Positions 1-7,631 are shown, numbered from the stretch's first letter. The stretch: DNA of 35,026 nucleotides from Chitinophaga pinensis (GCA_945907065.1 CAMDSC010000023.1:1-35026), one strand, 5' to 3'. A program made the numbers and translations. Notes: generated by a model from the sequence alone, not told the origin.

Positions 1-67
1 TCCTTCTCGTTTTCCTTCGGATCTCCTTGATGTAATTTTCGGTGGTTTGTTTCTTTTTTGTTTCCAT
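1..67 (-). CDS. IS3-family transposase OrfA, N-terminal fragment
   Basis: An ATG at 67-65 opens a frame that stays open to the window edge (22 codons). The peptide starts METKKKQTTENYIKEIRRK and goes on to TRR. The TENY-x-KEIRRKTRR pattern matches what I know of the basic N-terminus preceding the helix-turn-helix in OrfA proteins of IS3-type elements in Bacteroidota. In intact elements OrfA binds the terminal repeats, and a -1 frameshift joins it to the DDE-containing OrfB. The family call rests on a short stretch, so it is moderate; the catalytic part is not visible. It is transcribed in the same direction as the truncated ABC gene next to it. Confidence 0.5.
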   Translation of the reverse strand, partial: METKKKQTTENYIKEIRRKTRR

Positions 68-126
68 CTTTTGTAAAATTATAATTTTTTGGAAACACTC
101 CCTTATATTTGAATAATATTAGTCCA
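1..126 (-). mobile_element. End of an IS3-like insertion sequence, running off the left edge
   Basis: Only the upstream end of the element is present: about 60 nt of leader and the first 22 codons of a transposase OrfA. The boundary is not certain. Reading the minus strand, a TGGACTAATATT stretch starting near 126 begins with TG as IS3-family ends do, and it lies exactly where the neighbouring ABC exporter loses its reading frame. The true end lies somewhere between about 70 and 126. The other terminal repeat and any target duplication are outside the window. Confidence 0.45.
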
Positions 127-1162
127 CTTTATGCTGACGATTTACAATCTCAACAGTTTCCACTTCTGAAGTTTTTACAATAGGTTTTATACCATAAATA
201 AAATTTATATATTCGTTATAAAGCCTAATATTTTGAATGCTTCCAATGATGCGATTAGCAGATGGGATAAACCTAAAAGCAGCAGTAGCAAATGCCGCCA
301 ACAGATGAGTCATTGAGGTATTATTATTGCTCCAAAAGGTAACCAAAAAAAGTGTGGCAATACCAAGTACCGCCACAAATTCTAATACCTTGGGCGGAAA
401 ATTATTTTCCAGATTTACTGCTTTTTGGGTTTTATGTAGGGCTGTTATTTTTTTATTAAAAGCTTTAAAAAAATGTGAACACCTGCCAGAGAGTTTTATA
501 TCCAATAACCCATGCATAAGCGTCATTATAGATTGATGGTATTGTACATTGTCGGTCATAATTTTTTTGCTCATAATTTTTAGTTTTTTACGACTTAAAA
601 AAAGCAGAATTGCACAAACGGGCAAGAGCACTAGCATTAGTAACAATAAAAGTTTATAATTAAAAATCAAAAGAGAAATAATAATTACAACTGTTAAAAG
701 CAGTTCGCTAAAAAATATTAAAACAGCCTGAAAAATAATCTCTGAAAAATAACCCCCAATTGTAAAAACTTTGTTTAAAGCATCAGCTAATTGGGTGTTT
801 TTAAATATTTCAGTGGGCTGATTATAATAGTGCTGGATAATTTGAGATGTTATTTTATAGTTAAGATTATAGCAATAGTTTAATGTAAAGCGGCTTTGCC
901 AAATGGAGAAAGTGAATTTTATAAAATAAATACCAACAAGAACTAATACGGCATTAAAAAGAGAAACACTTAAATGAATAATCGGCAAAACAACAACGAC
1001 TGTTTGCTGAATAATACCTTGAACCACTAAAAAAAGGCACATCAAACCGCTGAGTTCAATGCAAATACCCAAAAGGGTTATTAAAAAAATCGTAATCGCT
1101 TTTTGGCTCCCGTTCCGGTAAAATATAGTTAGTAATTGGCGGAGCGAACCAATGAAAGTCAT
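119..1162 (-). CDS. ABC exporter transmembrane domain, truncated before its ATPase domain
   Basis: This 347-residue protein is strongly hydrophobic, with about five or six membrane segments (near residues 22-48, 58-85, 140-190 and 255-300). It has the layout of a type IV ABC exporter membrane domain, as in lipid-linked oligosaccharide or lipid A flippases. Such proteins normally run to 550-600 residues with a C-terminal nucleotide-binding domain. Here the frame stops at residue 347, in the linker where the first strand of the ATPase domain should begin; no Walker A, signature or Walker B motif is present. The stop lies against the IS-like sequence at 1-126, so disruption by insertion is the simplest reading. 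It follows rfbA by 11 nt, which suggests a role in surface polysaccharide export. Probably non-functional unless an ATPase is supplied separately. Confidence 0.7.
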   Translation of the reverse strand: MTFIGSLRQLLTIFYRNGSQKAITIFLITLLGICIELSGLMCLFLVVQGIIQQTVVVVLPIIHLSVSLFNAVLVLVGIYFIKFTFSIWQSRFTLNYCYNLNYKITSQIIQHYYNQPTEIFKNTQLADALNKVFTIGGYFSEIIFQAVLIFFSELLLTVVIIISLLIFNYKLLLLLMLVLLPVCAILLFLSRKKLKIMSKKIMTDNVQYHQSIMTLMHGLLDIKLSGRCSHFFKAFNKKITALHKTQKAVNLENNFPPKVLEFVAVLGIATLFLVTFWSNNNTSMTHLLAAFATAAFRFIPSANRIIGSIQNIRLYNEYINFIYGIKPIVKTSEVETVEIVNRQHKVD

Positions 1163-1173
1163 AAATACTGGTT

Positions 1174-2034
1174 TTATTTAATAAGGTTCAAAAGGTAGGA
1201 ACCATAGCCGCTTTTAGTAAGTGGAGTAGCCAATTCAACCAACTGTTTTTTGTCAATAAAACCCATTATATAGGCTATTTCTTCAATGCAACCAATTTTT
1301 AATCCTTGACGTTCTTCAATAACCTGCACAAATTGCCCGGCTTGCATAAGCGATGCAAAAGTGCCAGTATCCAACCAAGCGGTTCCACGGCTCAAAACAC
1401 CAACTTTAAGTTTCCCATTTTCAAGATAATGTTTATTTACATCAGTTATTTCATATTCACCTCGGGCTGATGGCTTTAGTTCTTTAGCAATTTTAACCAC
1501 TTCATTATCGTAAAAATACAACCCGGGCACCGCATAGTTGGATTTGGGTTGGACAGGTTTTTCTTCAATACTAATGGCTTTCATTGTGTTGTCAAATTCT
1601 ACAACTCCATACCTTTCAGGGTCTGACACGTGGTAGGCAAACACAATGCCGCCATCAGGATTATGACTTTCATTAAGCAGTTCCTGCAAATTGCTTCCAA
1701 AAAATATATTATCACCCAAAATTAAGGCCACTGAATCGCTGCCAATAAATTCTTCACCTATCACAAAGGCTTGTGCTAAACCGTTGGGTTCATATTGAAC
1801 TTTATATTGAAAATTGCATCCTAAGCTTTTTCCATCTCCTAATAGTTTTTCGAAATTTGGTAAATCATGCGGAGTACTTATTATCAAAATATCTTTTATC
1901 CCAGCCATCATCAGTACCGAAAGAGGATAGTAAATCATGGGCTTATCATACACCGGCATCATTTGCTTACTCATTGCCAGTGTTAAAGGGTGCAATCGGG
2001 TACCGGAACCACCGGCTAGAATTATTCCTTTCAT
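1174..2034 (-). CDS. rfbA: Glucose-1-phosphate thymidylyltransferase
   Basis: RfbA (RmlA) joins dTTP and glucose 1-phosphate to make dTDP-glucose, the first step to dTDP-rhamnose and other dTDP-sugars for surface polysaccharides. At 286 residues it has the usual family length. The nucleotide-binding loop is at residues 7-14 (AGGSGTRL), followed by [16 protein letters not shown] at 106-109 carries the metal-binding aspartate, EEKP is at 157-160, and a WLDTGT motif lies near the C-terminus. The rest of the pathway (rfbB, rfbC, rfbD) is not in the window. It appears to be the first gene of a leftward unit with the ABC exporter 11 nt downstream. Its leader contains a long inverted repeat and a candidate promoter. 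Confidence 0.95.
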   Translation of the reverse strand: MKGIILAGGSGTRLHPLTLAMSKQMMPVYDKPMIYYPLSVLMMAGIKDILIISTPHDLPNFEKLLGDGKSLGCNFQYKVQYEPNGLAQAFVIGEEFIGSDSVALILGDNIFFGSNLQELLNESHNPDGGIVFAYHVSDPERYGVVEFDNTMKAISIEEKPVQPKSNYAVPGLYFYDNEVVKIAKELKPSARGEYEITDVNKHYLENGKLKVGVLSRGTAWLDTGTFASLMQAGQFVQVIEERQGLKIGCIEEIAYIMGFIDKKQLVELATPLTKSGYGSYLLNLIK

Positions 2035-2057
2035 TTGTAGTTAATATTTATTTTTTA

Positions 2058-2130
2058 GGCATTTGCCAAATGAAATGCCCATTATTTTTAATTTGTTTTG
2101 ATGAGAACTTTTTGTTCATGGGCATTTCAT
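2058..2130. repeat. Inverted repeat in the rfbA leader
   Basis: ATGAAATGCCCAT at 2070-2082 is matched by its exact reverse complement ATGGGCATTTCAT at 2118-2130, with 35 nt between. A competing smaller stem pairs GGCATTT (2058-2064) with AAATGCC (2073-2079). Both lie between the candidate rfbA promoter and the rfbA start, so they would be transcribed as leader RNA. It could be an RNA switch or attenuator, or a dyad operator; the sequence alone does not say which. Confidence 0.6.
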
Positions 2131-2140
2131 ATAATAGAAG

Positions 2141-2148
2141 CAAACTTA
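2141..2148 (-). promoter_or_regulatory. Candidate -7 box for rfbA (TAAGTTTG)
   Basis: The minus strand reads TAAGTTTG, a match to TAnnTTTG. No TTG is seen at the usual 17-23 nt upstream. If used, the rfbA leader would be about 100 nt long. Confidence 0.4.
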
Positions 2149-2205
2149 CAATAAAAGGCAATAAATATTAAGCGATTATTAAATCCGGCTTTTGTCAATA
2201 TTACT

Positions 2206-2213
2206 TACTTTTG
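2206..2213 (+). promoter_or_regulatory. Candidate -7 box for the polyprenyl synthase gene (TACTTTTG)
   Basis: TACTTTTG is an exact TAnnTTTG match ending 12 nt before the ATG at 2226. Its last three bases form the TTG at 2211 that could be mistaken for a start codon. The -33 element is not clear: the nearest TTG is only 11 nt upstream. Confidence 0.5.
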
Positions 2214-2225
2214 CCAAGCCAAAAA

Positions 2226-3200
2226 ATGTCCGTTTCTCTCAATCAAATAAAAGCACCTATTGCTTCCGAACTTGATATTTTTGAAAAGAAATTCAGGGAA
2301 AGTATGAAAAGCAGAGTGGCTTTGCTGGATGTAATTATGAATTACATTATCAAACGCAAAGGCAAGCAAATGCGACCCATTTTTGTTTTATTGTCTGCAC
2401 GATTATTTGGACCTATTACCGATAAAACATATAGAGGAGCTGCATTGGTTGAACTACTTCACACTGCCACTTTGGTGCATGATGATGTTGTGGATGTATC
2501 TTTTACTCGTCGTGGTTTTTTCTCTATTAATGCTTTATGGAAAAATAAAATAGCTGTATTAGTTGGTGATTATTTGCTATCAAAAGGGCTATTATTAGCT
2601 TTAAAAAATGGCGATTATGATTTATTAACCATTCTGTCGGAAGCTGTAGAAGCTATGAGCGAAGGAGAACTGTTGCAACTTGAAAAGGCTCGTCGTTTGG
2701 ATATAACGGAAGAGATATATTTTGATATAATTGGTAAAAAAACAGCTTCTTTAATTGCAAGTTGTTGTGCTATTGGAGCCGCAGCTTCAGGAGCGAATGG
2801 GGATGAAATAAATAGGATGCATGAATTTGGAATGAAAGCCGGCATTGCATTTCAAATAAAAGACGATTTGTTTGACTATGGAAGTGATGATATAGGCAAA
2901 CCATTGGCAATAGATATTAAGGAACGTAAAATGACTTTACCGCTAATTCATGCACTTAGTAATGAAGGCTATTGGGAAAAGCGCAAAGTAATAAGCATTA
3001 TTAAAAACAATAACAACGACAAAAAGAAAGTGGCGTATGTTCTTGATTTTGTAAAAAACACTGGTGGAATTGATTATGCTACTAAAAAAATGCTTGATTA
3101 TCAGAGGGAATCCTCTGCTATTTTAACTTCTCTTGCCAAACCCGAAGAAAGTATTTATTTACAAAATTTGGTGGATTTCGTGGTAGAAAGAAAGAAATAA
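2226..3200 (+). CDS. ispB: Long-chain polyprenyl diphosphate synthase
   Basis: A trans-prenyltransferase that extends farnesyl or geranylgeranyl diphosphate with isopentenyl diphosphate, probably to make the menaquinone side chain. The protein has 324 residues from the ATG at 2226; an in-frame TTG at 2211 is rejected because it is part of the promoter box. GKQMRP is at 46-51, the first aspartate-rich motif DDVVD at 86-90 and the second DDLFD at 213-217. The residue five places before the first motif is alanine, which in this family goes with long chain length. The exact chain length, and so the choice between IspB and a heptaprenyl-type name, cannot be fixed here. It diverges from rfbA and converges on the zinc-finger gene. 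Confidence 0.9.
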   Translation: MSVSLNQIKAPIASELDIFEKKFRESMKSRVALLDVIMNYIIKRKGKQMRPIFVLLSARLFGPITDKTYRGAALVELLHTATLVHDDVVDVSFTRRGFFSINALWKNKIAVLVGDYLLSKGLLLALKNGDYDLLTILSEAVEAMSEGELLQLEKARRLDITEEIYFDIIGKKTASLIASCCAIGAAASGANGDEINRMHEFGMKAGIAFQIKDDLFDYGSDDIGKPLAIDIKERKMTLPLIHALSNEGYWEKRKVISIIKNNNNDKKKVAYVLDFVKNTGGIDYATKKMLDYQRESSAILTSLAKPEESIYLQNLVDFVVERKK

Positions 3201-3213
3201 AAATATTTTTCAT

Positions 3214-3251
3214 TAAATAAAAAAAGCATAAACCATTTCTGATTTATGCTT
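3214..3251 (-). terminator. Intrinsic terminator after the zinc-finger gene
   Basis: AAGCATAAA (3224-3232) pairs perfectly with TTTATGCTT (3243-3251) around a 10-nt loop. On the minus strand the stem is followed by a run of T (the A-run at 3217-3225 on plus), as expected for a terminator of the leftward gene. For the rightward polyprenyl synthase there is a stem but no T-tract after it. Confidence 0.65.
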
Positions 3252-3272
3252 GCAACTATTGTAAATTGTGGC

Positions 3273-3728
3273 TTATAGTTTTACTTCGGTTTCCCAGCCT
3301 TCCTCTGTTTTCTTAATATTTAACCCAACGTCACAAAATATTCCGTTAACTACCAATGGTAATCTTGAATTATTGTAACCAAGGCTTTCAAGATATTGAT
3401 AGGTTTCTTTTTGGCTTTCAAAAATTTTACGTTCAATTTTCACAGCTACCTCAGGTTGGCTTGCAAAAACGGGAGTAGGGGTCAGATAGGCGGCTTTTAA
3501 TTCAGTTACCCTGGCTTTTAATAGCTCTATAAATCGTTCGTCGGCATCGGCAGGTACAGTCAAGGTAATTATACGCTGGTTGTTTTTACCTAACCAAAAT
3601 CTTGAACGGCATGAACTGCTGCAATATTTTGCATCATTTCTGTTAGCTATAAATTCAATACCACAACATTGACAAGTTGTCTTTGGTTTTGAATACATGT
3701 GTTTTTGTAAAACTATTACTTCCTCCAT
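3273..3728 (-). CDS. Small zinc-finger-like protein of unknown function
   Basis: 151 residues from the ATG at 3728; an in-frame TTG eight codons upstream overlaps a weak promoter-like box and is less likely. Near the N-terminus, C19-x2-C22 (with an extra C21) and C36-x3-C40 form a putative four-cysteine zinc site in the frame CCGIEFIANRNDAKYCS, followed by a basic CRSRFW. This resembles the short treble-clef or DUF2116-type fingers of small Bacteroidota proteins. The middle (about residues 55-75) is helical and charged. The C-terminal third, ending GWETEVKL, has no motif I recognise. DNA or RNA binding is plausible from the finger and basic patch, but it is inference. The gene stands alone between convergent neighbours and has its own terminator. 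Confidence 0.7.
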   Translation of the reverse strand: MEEVIVLQKHMYSKPKTTCQCCGIEFIANRNDAKYCSSSCRSRFWLGKNNQRIITLTVPADADERFIELLKARVTELKAAYLTPTPVFASQPEVAVKIERKIFESQKETYQYLESLGYNNSRLPLVVNGIFCDVGLNIKKTEEGWETEVKL

Positions 3729-3818
3729 ATCTGTTTCATTTACTGAAGGCAAAGATTGGTGAATTATAATAGTAATTGAAAACGGTTAATAAACAGGTGT
3801 TTTATTTAATGGACAGGT

Positions 3819-3862
3819 ATTCAGGTTAAGTCTAAGACTACGGATGAGGATTTAACCTGAAT
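3819..3862 (-). terminator. Stem-loop after pntB, possible terminator
   Basis: ATTCAGGTTAA (3819-3829) and TTAACCTGAAT (3852-3862) are exact reverse complements. Inside the loop AGTCT and AGACT can also pair, giving a two-tier stem. It starts 12 nt after the pntB stop. No T-run follows on the minus strand, so it may be a 3'-end stabiliser or Rho-dependent end rather than a classical terminator. Confidence 0.5.
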
Positions 3863-3874
3863 CTCAACCTTAAC

Positions 3875-5287
3875 CTATATAGCTTTCACCTCATTCACCA
3901 ATTTGGTCAAGGTAGCTTTGGCGTCGCCAAAAAGCATTGAGGTTTTAGGCTGGTAGAACAATTCGTTTTCAATACCGGCATAACCTGCTTTCATACTTCG
4001 TTTCATAACAATAATATTTTTGGCATTTTCAACATCTAATATTGGCATTCCATAAATTGGGCTGCTTGGATCTGTTTTAGCGGCAGGATTTACTACGTCA
4101 TTTGCTCCCACAACTAGCACCACATCGGTTGTTGTAAATTCAGGATTAATGTTTTCCATTTCCACCAGCTTATCATAACTCACGTTACTTTCGGCTAGCA
4201 AAACGTTCATATGGCCGGGCATCCGACCTGCTACAGGATGAATAGCATATTTAACTCCTACCCCTTCACTTTCCAATAGTTCTTCCAACTCATGACAAAC
4301 GTGCTGAGCCTGAGCTACAGCCAAACCATAACCCGGAACTATAATTACTTTGTTAGCATATTTTAATAAAATAGCAGTATCACCGGCGTTTATCTCTCGA
4401 ATATGGCCACCGGATGGGCTAGTTGACGCTTCTCCTGTGCTTCCACCACCAAAATTACCTATCAATACATTGGTTAGGCTACGGTTCATGGCTTTGCACA
4501 TTACCAAAGTTAATAAAGTTCCTGCACTACCAACCAATATTCCACCAACCAACATTACTTTGTTATCGTATAAAAACCCTCCCATGGCTGCTGCTACTCC
4601 TGTAAAAGAGTTCAATAAGGATATAACCACCGGCATATCGGCACCACCAATTGGCATTACGAAGAGAACACCGTATAAAACGGAAAGTCCCCAGATTACA
4701 TAAAAATACGTTACGGTTTCAGCCGGTCCTGCAAGTATAGTATAACAAGCTATTCCTAATATTAAAATCAATAATCCAATATTTACAACTTGTTGAATTT
4801 TTAAGGTTTTATCGCCAACTCTTCCGCTTAGTTTTCCCCATGCTACCAAGCTACCAACAAAAGAAATACTACCGATAATTAAACCAAGCATAATTATTAG
4901 TAAATGGCCCTGAGGCAAAGCACCAATTTCGTGGTTATGCGTTAAATGTGTAAACTCAACTGCTGAAATAAGCATAGCACAAGCTCCGCCCATACCGTTA
5001 AAAAGACTTACCATTTCTGGCATTTGGGTCATTTTTACTTTTTTGGCAGAAAGGGTTCCAAGAATAGAACCGATAATTAATCCGCCAAAAATCCAGCCGT
5101 AATTGTGCAAGCTCATTCCTTCATTATTTTCATATAAAAAAATAGTTCCGAAAATAGCCACCGTCATACCAAAGGCTGCTATTAAATTTCCCTTACGGGC
5201 GGTATCGGGCTTGCTCAACATTTTTAGCCCAATCATAAATGATACTGAGCCTACAAGATATATAAGTTGTAAAATATTACTGTTCAT
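3875..5287 (-). CDS. pntB: NAD(P) transhydrogenase subunit beta
   Basis: PntB is the membrane and NADP(H)-binding subunit of the proton-translocating transhydrogenase. It couples hydride transfer from NADH to NADP+ to proton entry at the cytoplasmic membrane. It has 470 residues, the normal length. The first 270 or so are mostly membrane helices. The C-terminal domain III carries GYGLAVAQAQ (nucleotide loop), GRMPGHMNVLLAE, VGANDVVNPAA and MKRSMKAGYAG, all hallmarks of NADP binding. The gene starts 3 nt after the pntAB stop, so the two are surely co-transcribed. It is the last gene of the operon. Confidence 0.96.
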   Translation of the reverse strand: MNSNILQLIYLVGSVSFMIGLKMLSKPDTARKGNLIAAFGMTVAIFGTIFLYENNEGMSLHNYGWIFGGLIIGSILGTLSAKKVKMTQMPEMVSLFNGMGGACAMLISAVEFTHLTHNHEIGALPQGHLLIIMLGLIIGSISFVGSLVAWGKLSGRVGDKTLKIQQVVNIGLLILILGIACYTILAGPAETVTYFYVIWGLSVLYGVLFVMPIGGADMPVVISLLNSFTGVAAAMGGFLYDNKVMLVGGILVGSAGTLLTLVMCKAMNRSLTNVLIGNFGGGSTGEASTSPSGGHIREINAGDTAILLKYANKVIIVPGYGLAVAQAQHVCHELEELLESEGVGVKYAIHPVAGRMPGHMNVLLAESNVSYDKLVEMENINPEFTTTDVVLVVGANDVVNPAAKTDPSSPIYGMPILDVENAKNIIVMKRSMKAGYAGIENELFYQPKTSMLFGDAKATLTKLVNEVKAI

Positions 5288-5290
5288 GGA

Positions 5291-5584
5291 TTATTTTTTC
5301 TTTTTAAACATTTCCAACATTCTGTCTGTTACCACAAATCCCCCTACAACGTTAAGTGTTCCAAGGATTACAGATATAAATCCTAAAATGGTAGCGAACA
5401 TGCTTTCGGCCTGACCCATAATAATAATAGCGCCAATAATTACAACTCCATGAATAGCATTGGCACCGCTCATCAAAGGCGTGTGCAATACGGATGGCAC
5501 TTTTTCAATTAATTCTACCCCAACGAAAATCATTAAGATTACGAGGTATATAATTTGAATATTTGAGTTAATGAATTCTAACAT
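5291..5584 (-). CDS. pntAB: NAD(P) transhydrogenase subunit alpha 2 (membrane part)
   Basis: 97 residues containing three membrane helices (about 10-28, 40-57 and 62-85), the usual form of the separate alpha-2 subunit in three-gene transhydrogenases. Together with PntB it forms the proton channel. The motif ELIEKVPSVLHTPLMSGANA is typical. In three-subunit operons alpha 2 normally follows alpha 1 directly. Here an MNT-HEPN gene pair separates them, and the ATG lies 3 nt after the HEPN stop codon in the same reading frame. Confidence 0.93.
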   Translation of the reverse strand: MLEFINSNIQIIYLVILMIFVGVELIEKVPSVLHTPLMSGANAIHGVVIIGAIIIMGQAESMFATILGFISVILGTLNVVGGFVVTDRMLEMFKKKK

Positions 5585-5587
5585 ATA

Positions 5588-5929
5588 CTAATTTATTTTA
5601 TTAATCATTTTTATTAAACTTTGTTTATTGGTTGGAAGTTTACTTGTAACTATTTCCCAAATTATTTCATAATCAATTCCAAAATATTCATGGATTACCA
5701 TATTTCTTAATCCATACATTTGCCTCCACGGCAAGTCAGAATTATCCTCTTTAATTGTATTTGGAATTTTATTGGCAGCTTCGCCTATTATTTCTAAATT
5801 TCTAACAACTGCATCTACAGCCATTCTGTTTTTTTTAAACTGTTCAAAAGAAAGATTATGCACGTATTCATCTATTAAATTCATAGATTCAAGCATATCT
5901 TCCAAAAACAATTTAAACTCTCTCTCCAT
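5588..5929 (-). CDS. hepT: HEPN-domain toxin, HepT-like (DUF86)
   Basis: 113 residues, all helical by composition, with the family's key motif R75-x4-H80-x-Y82 in the segment LRNMVIHEYFGID. HEPN toxins of this group are ribonucleases in which R and H form the active site. In the characterised HepT-MntA pair (type VII toxin-antitoxin) the tyrosine of Rx4HxY is AMPylated by the partner, which silences the toxin. All three residues are present, so I infer an intact toxin. The start ATG is 1 nt after the stop of the nucleotidyltransferase gene, and the stop is 3 nt before pntAB. The pair is therefore embedded inside the transhydrogenase operon. Confidence 0.88.
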   Translation of the reverse strand: MEREFKLFLEDMLESMNLIDEYVHNLSFEQFKKNRMAVDAVVRNLEIIGEAANKIPNTIKEDNSDLPWRQMYGLRNMVIHEYFGIDYEIIWEIVTSKLPTNKQSLIKMINKIN

Positions 5930-5930
5930 T

Positions 5931-6221
5931 TTATAAGTAGGTTGTTTGATTTAATATTTTTTCTTTCAATGCCGGCTTTAAGGCATTAACAGTAACTAAA
6001 TCAACTTTCCTTTTAAACTTAAGTTCTAAAAATTCAACTAAATCAAAAAATTCCCAACCAACAGGTTTAATAAATTCAACTAACAAATCCAAGTCACTGT
6101 TGGTTGTGAATGTATCATTTGTTAAAGACCCAAAATAACCCAATTTACTAACAAAAAATTTGTCGGATAATGCAGGTTTCAAATCCTTTAAACTTGAAAT
6201 TATTTCTGATTGGGTTTGCAT
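5931..6221 (-). CDS. mntA: Minimal nucleotidyltransferase antitoxin, MntA-like
   Basis: 96 residues from the ATG at 6221. A longer frame reaches 6296 but would overlap pntAA, and the extra 25 residues are only pntAA read in another frame. The polymerase-beta fold signature is complete: G31-S32, then D43-L-D45 in NSDLDLLVEF, and a third carboxylate at D74 in KVDLV. In known pairs this enzyme transfers AMP from ATP to the HEPN toxin and neutralises it. It begins 5 nt after the pntAA stop and ends 1 nt before hepT. The two genes are clearly a unit and share the transhydrogenase transcript. Confidence 0.88.
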   Translation of the reverse strand: MQTQSEIISSLKDLKPALSDKFFVSKLGYFGSLTNDTFTTNSDLDLLVEFIKPVGWEFFDLVEFLELKFKRKVDLVTVNALKPALKEKILNQTTYL

Positions 6222-6226
6222 GTTAT

Positions 6227-7384
6227 TTAATTGGCTAAAATAGTTCCGTCTTTGGTTATCACCGTTCCTTTGGTAATTTCTTCTTCCATGTCCCATTTAA
6301 ATCCTTCAGAAGTTGATAAATGATCAATAAAGGTAGAGATATTTTTGGCGTAAAGTTCACTTGCCACGTTGGCCAAATCACTTAACATATTGCTTACTCC
6401 AACTAATTTAACGCCGTGTTTTACGATTATTTGGTCTTTTTCAGTAATCTCACAATTGCCGCCTTGTTCTGCAGCCATATCTACAATTACAGCACCCATT
6501 TTCATCTGCTTCACTTGTTCTTCGGTTATTAAAACCGGAGCTTTTCTTCCGGGAACCAAAGCTGTAGTAATAACCAAATCCGCCTGAAACAAACTTTTAT
6601 TTACCGCTGCTTTTTGGCGTGCTGCATAATCAGCTGAGGCTTCTTTGGCATATCCACCCTCACTCATTTGGGCAATAACCTCAGGCGTTATAATCAAATC
6701 TTTATCAGAAGCCGCTTTTGTTTCAACCTTTGCACCTTCCACTTGAATAAATTTAGCACCCAAACTTTCAGCTTGTTCTTTAGTTTCAGGTCGCACATCG
6801 GTGGCTTCCACTACTGCACCAAGCCTTTTGGCTGTTGCTATAGCTTGCAATCCTGCTACTCCAATTCCAAATATCAAAACTTTAGCTGGTGTAATCGTTC
6901 CTGCGGCGGTCATCATCAAGGGGAAAATTCGTCCCATTTGATCACCACCAAGAATTACCGCTTTATAACCGGCTAAGTTGGCCTGTGAACTAAGAACATC
7001 CATACTTTGTGCTCTTGAAATACGAGGTATGGCATCCATACTTACTGCAGTCACTTTTTTGGCAGCCAATTTTTCAATCAATTCGGGATTGGATTTATGC
7101 AATAACAGACTAATCCAGATTGTTCCTTCTTTTAATTGAGAAATTTCGGAATCCGAAGGAGCATTCACTCTTAATATTACGTCGGCTGTATTATAAATAT
7201 CAGACGTTGAAACTATTGTTGCCCCCGCATTGATATAAGCATCGTTGCTATAGGAACTGGCTGAACCAGCGCTGTCTTCAATAAGTATTTTGTATCCTTT
7301 AGTAATTAGGCTTTTTGCCACGTTGGGTGATAGAGCCACCCGATTTTCTTTAGATTTTGTTTCCTTCAGTACGCCAAGTTTCAC
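6227..7384 (-). CDS. pntAA: NAD(P) transhydrogenase subunit alpha 1 (NAD-binding)
   Basis: The soluble domain I of the transhydrogenase, which binds NAD(H) at the cytoplasmic face. At 385 residues it matches the separate alpha-1 subunits of three-gene systems. The N-terminal half has the alanine-dehydrogenase/PNT fold and the RAQSMDVLSSQANLAGYKA loop. The Rossmann motif GIGVAG is at 173-178 and the adenosine-binding TDVRP at 195-199. It differs from alanine dehydrogenase by ending near residue 385, and by its operon partners. It is the first gene of the leftward operon pntAA-mntA-hepT-pntAB-pntB. Its 5' region is long (285 nt to the next gene) and contains two promoter-like boxes. Confidence 0.95.
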   Translation of the reverse strand: MKLGVLKETKSKENRVALSPNVAKSLITKGYKILIEDSAGSASSYSNDAYINAGATIVSTSDIYNTADVILRVNAPSDSEISQLKEGTIWISLLLHKSNPELIEKLAAKKVTAVSMDAIPRISRAQSMDVLSSQANLAGYKAVILGGDQMGRIFPLMMTAAGTITPAKVLIFGIGVAGLQAIATAKRLGAVVEATDVRPETKEQAESLGAKFIQVEGAKVETKAASDKDLIITPEVIAQMSEGGYAKEASADYAARQKAAVNKSLFQADLVITTALVPGRKAPVLITEEQVKQMKMGAVIVDMAAEQGGNCEITEKDQIIVKHGVKLVGVSNMLSDLANVASELYAKNISTFIDHLSTSEGFKWDMEEEITKGTVITKDGTILAN

Positions 7385-7478
7385 TGTTGATTTTGGGTTT
7401 TAAAATTGTGCCACGAACCTACATTAATTTTAAATCAAAGGCAAAATAATTAAATTAATGTATTTTATTTTGTTAAGT

Positions 7479-7486
7479 CAAAATTA
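7479..7486 (-). promoter_or_regulatory. Candidate proximal -7 box for the pnt operon (TAATTTTG)
   Basis: The minus strand reads TAATTTTG, an exact TAnnTTTG match about 95 nt before the pntAA start. No -33 TTG is visible at standard spacing. A short stem, GACGA/TCGTC at 7498-7515, lies just upstream of it. Confidence 0.35.
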
Positions 7487-7631
7487 TAGTCTTAAAAGAC
7501 GATTTAAATTTCGTCACTTTTTTAACGTTTTTCTAAGTGTTCTTTAATGCAGCAGTAAGGGTTTTCCAATTTGAGTCTAGAAATTACCAATAAACTTTGG
7601 TTCCTAATTAAGAAATTTAAAGAAGGGGCGA

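Noticed and set aside
4350..4703. Open frame on the plus strand inside pntB
   Set aside because: It is antisense to strongly conserved pntB codons and has a Pro/Leu-rich composition typical of a shadow frame.
6222..6296. N-terminal extension of the nucleotidyltransferase to 6296
   Set aside because: It overlaps the end of pntAA in another frame, and the extra 25 residues are low-complexity Asn/Arg. The ATG at 6221 starts right at the conserved domain.
6227..7384. Alanine dehydrogenase
   Set aside because: The same fold, but the operon partners pntAB and pntB and the RAQSMDVLSSQ loop identify transhydrogenase alpha 1.
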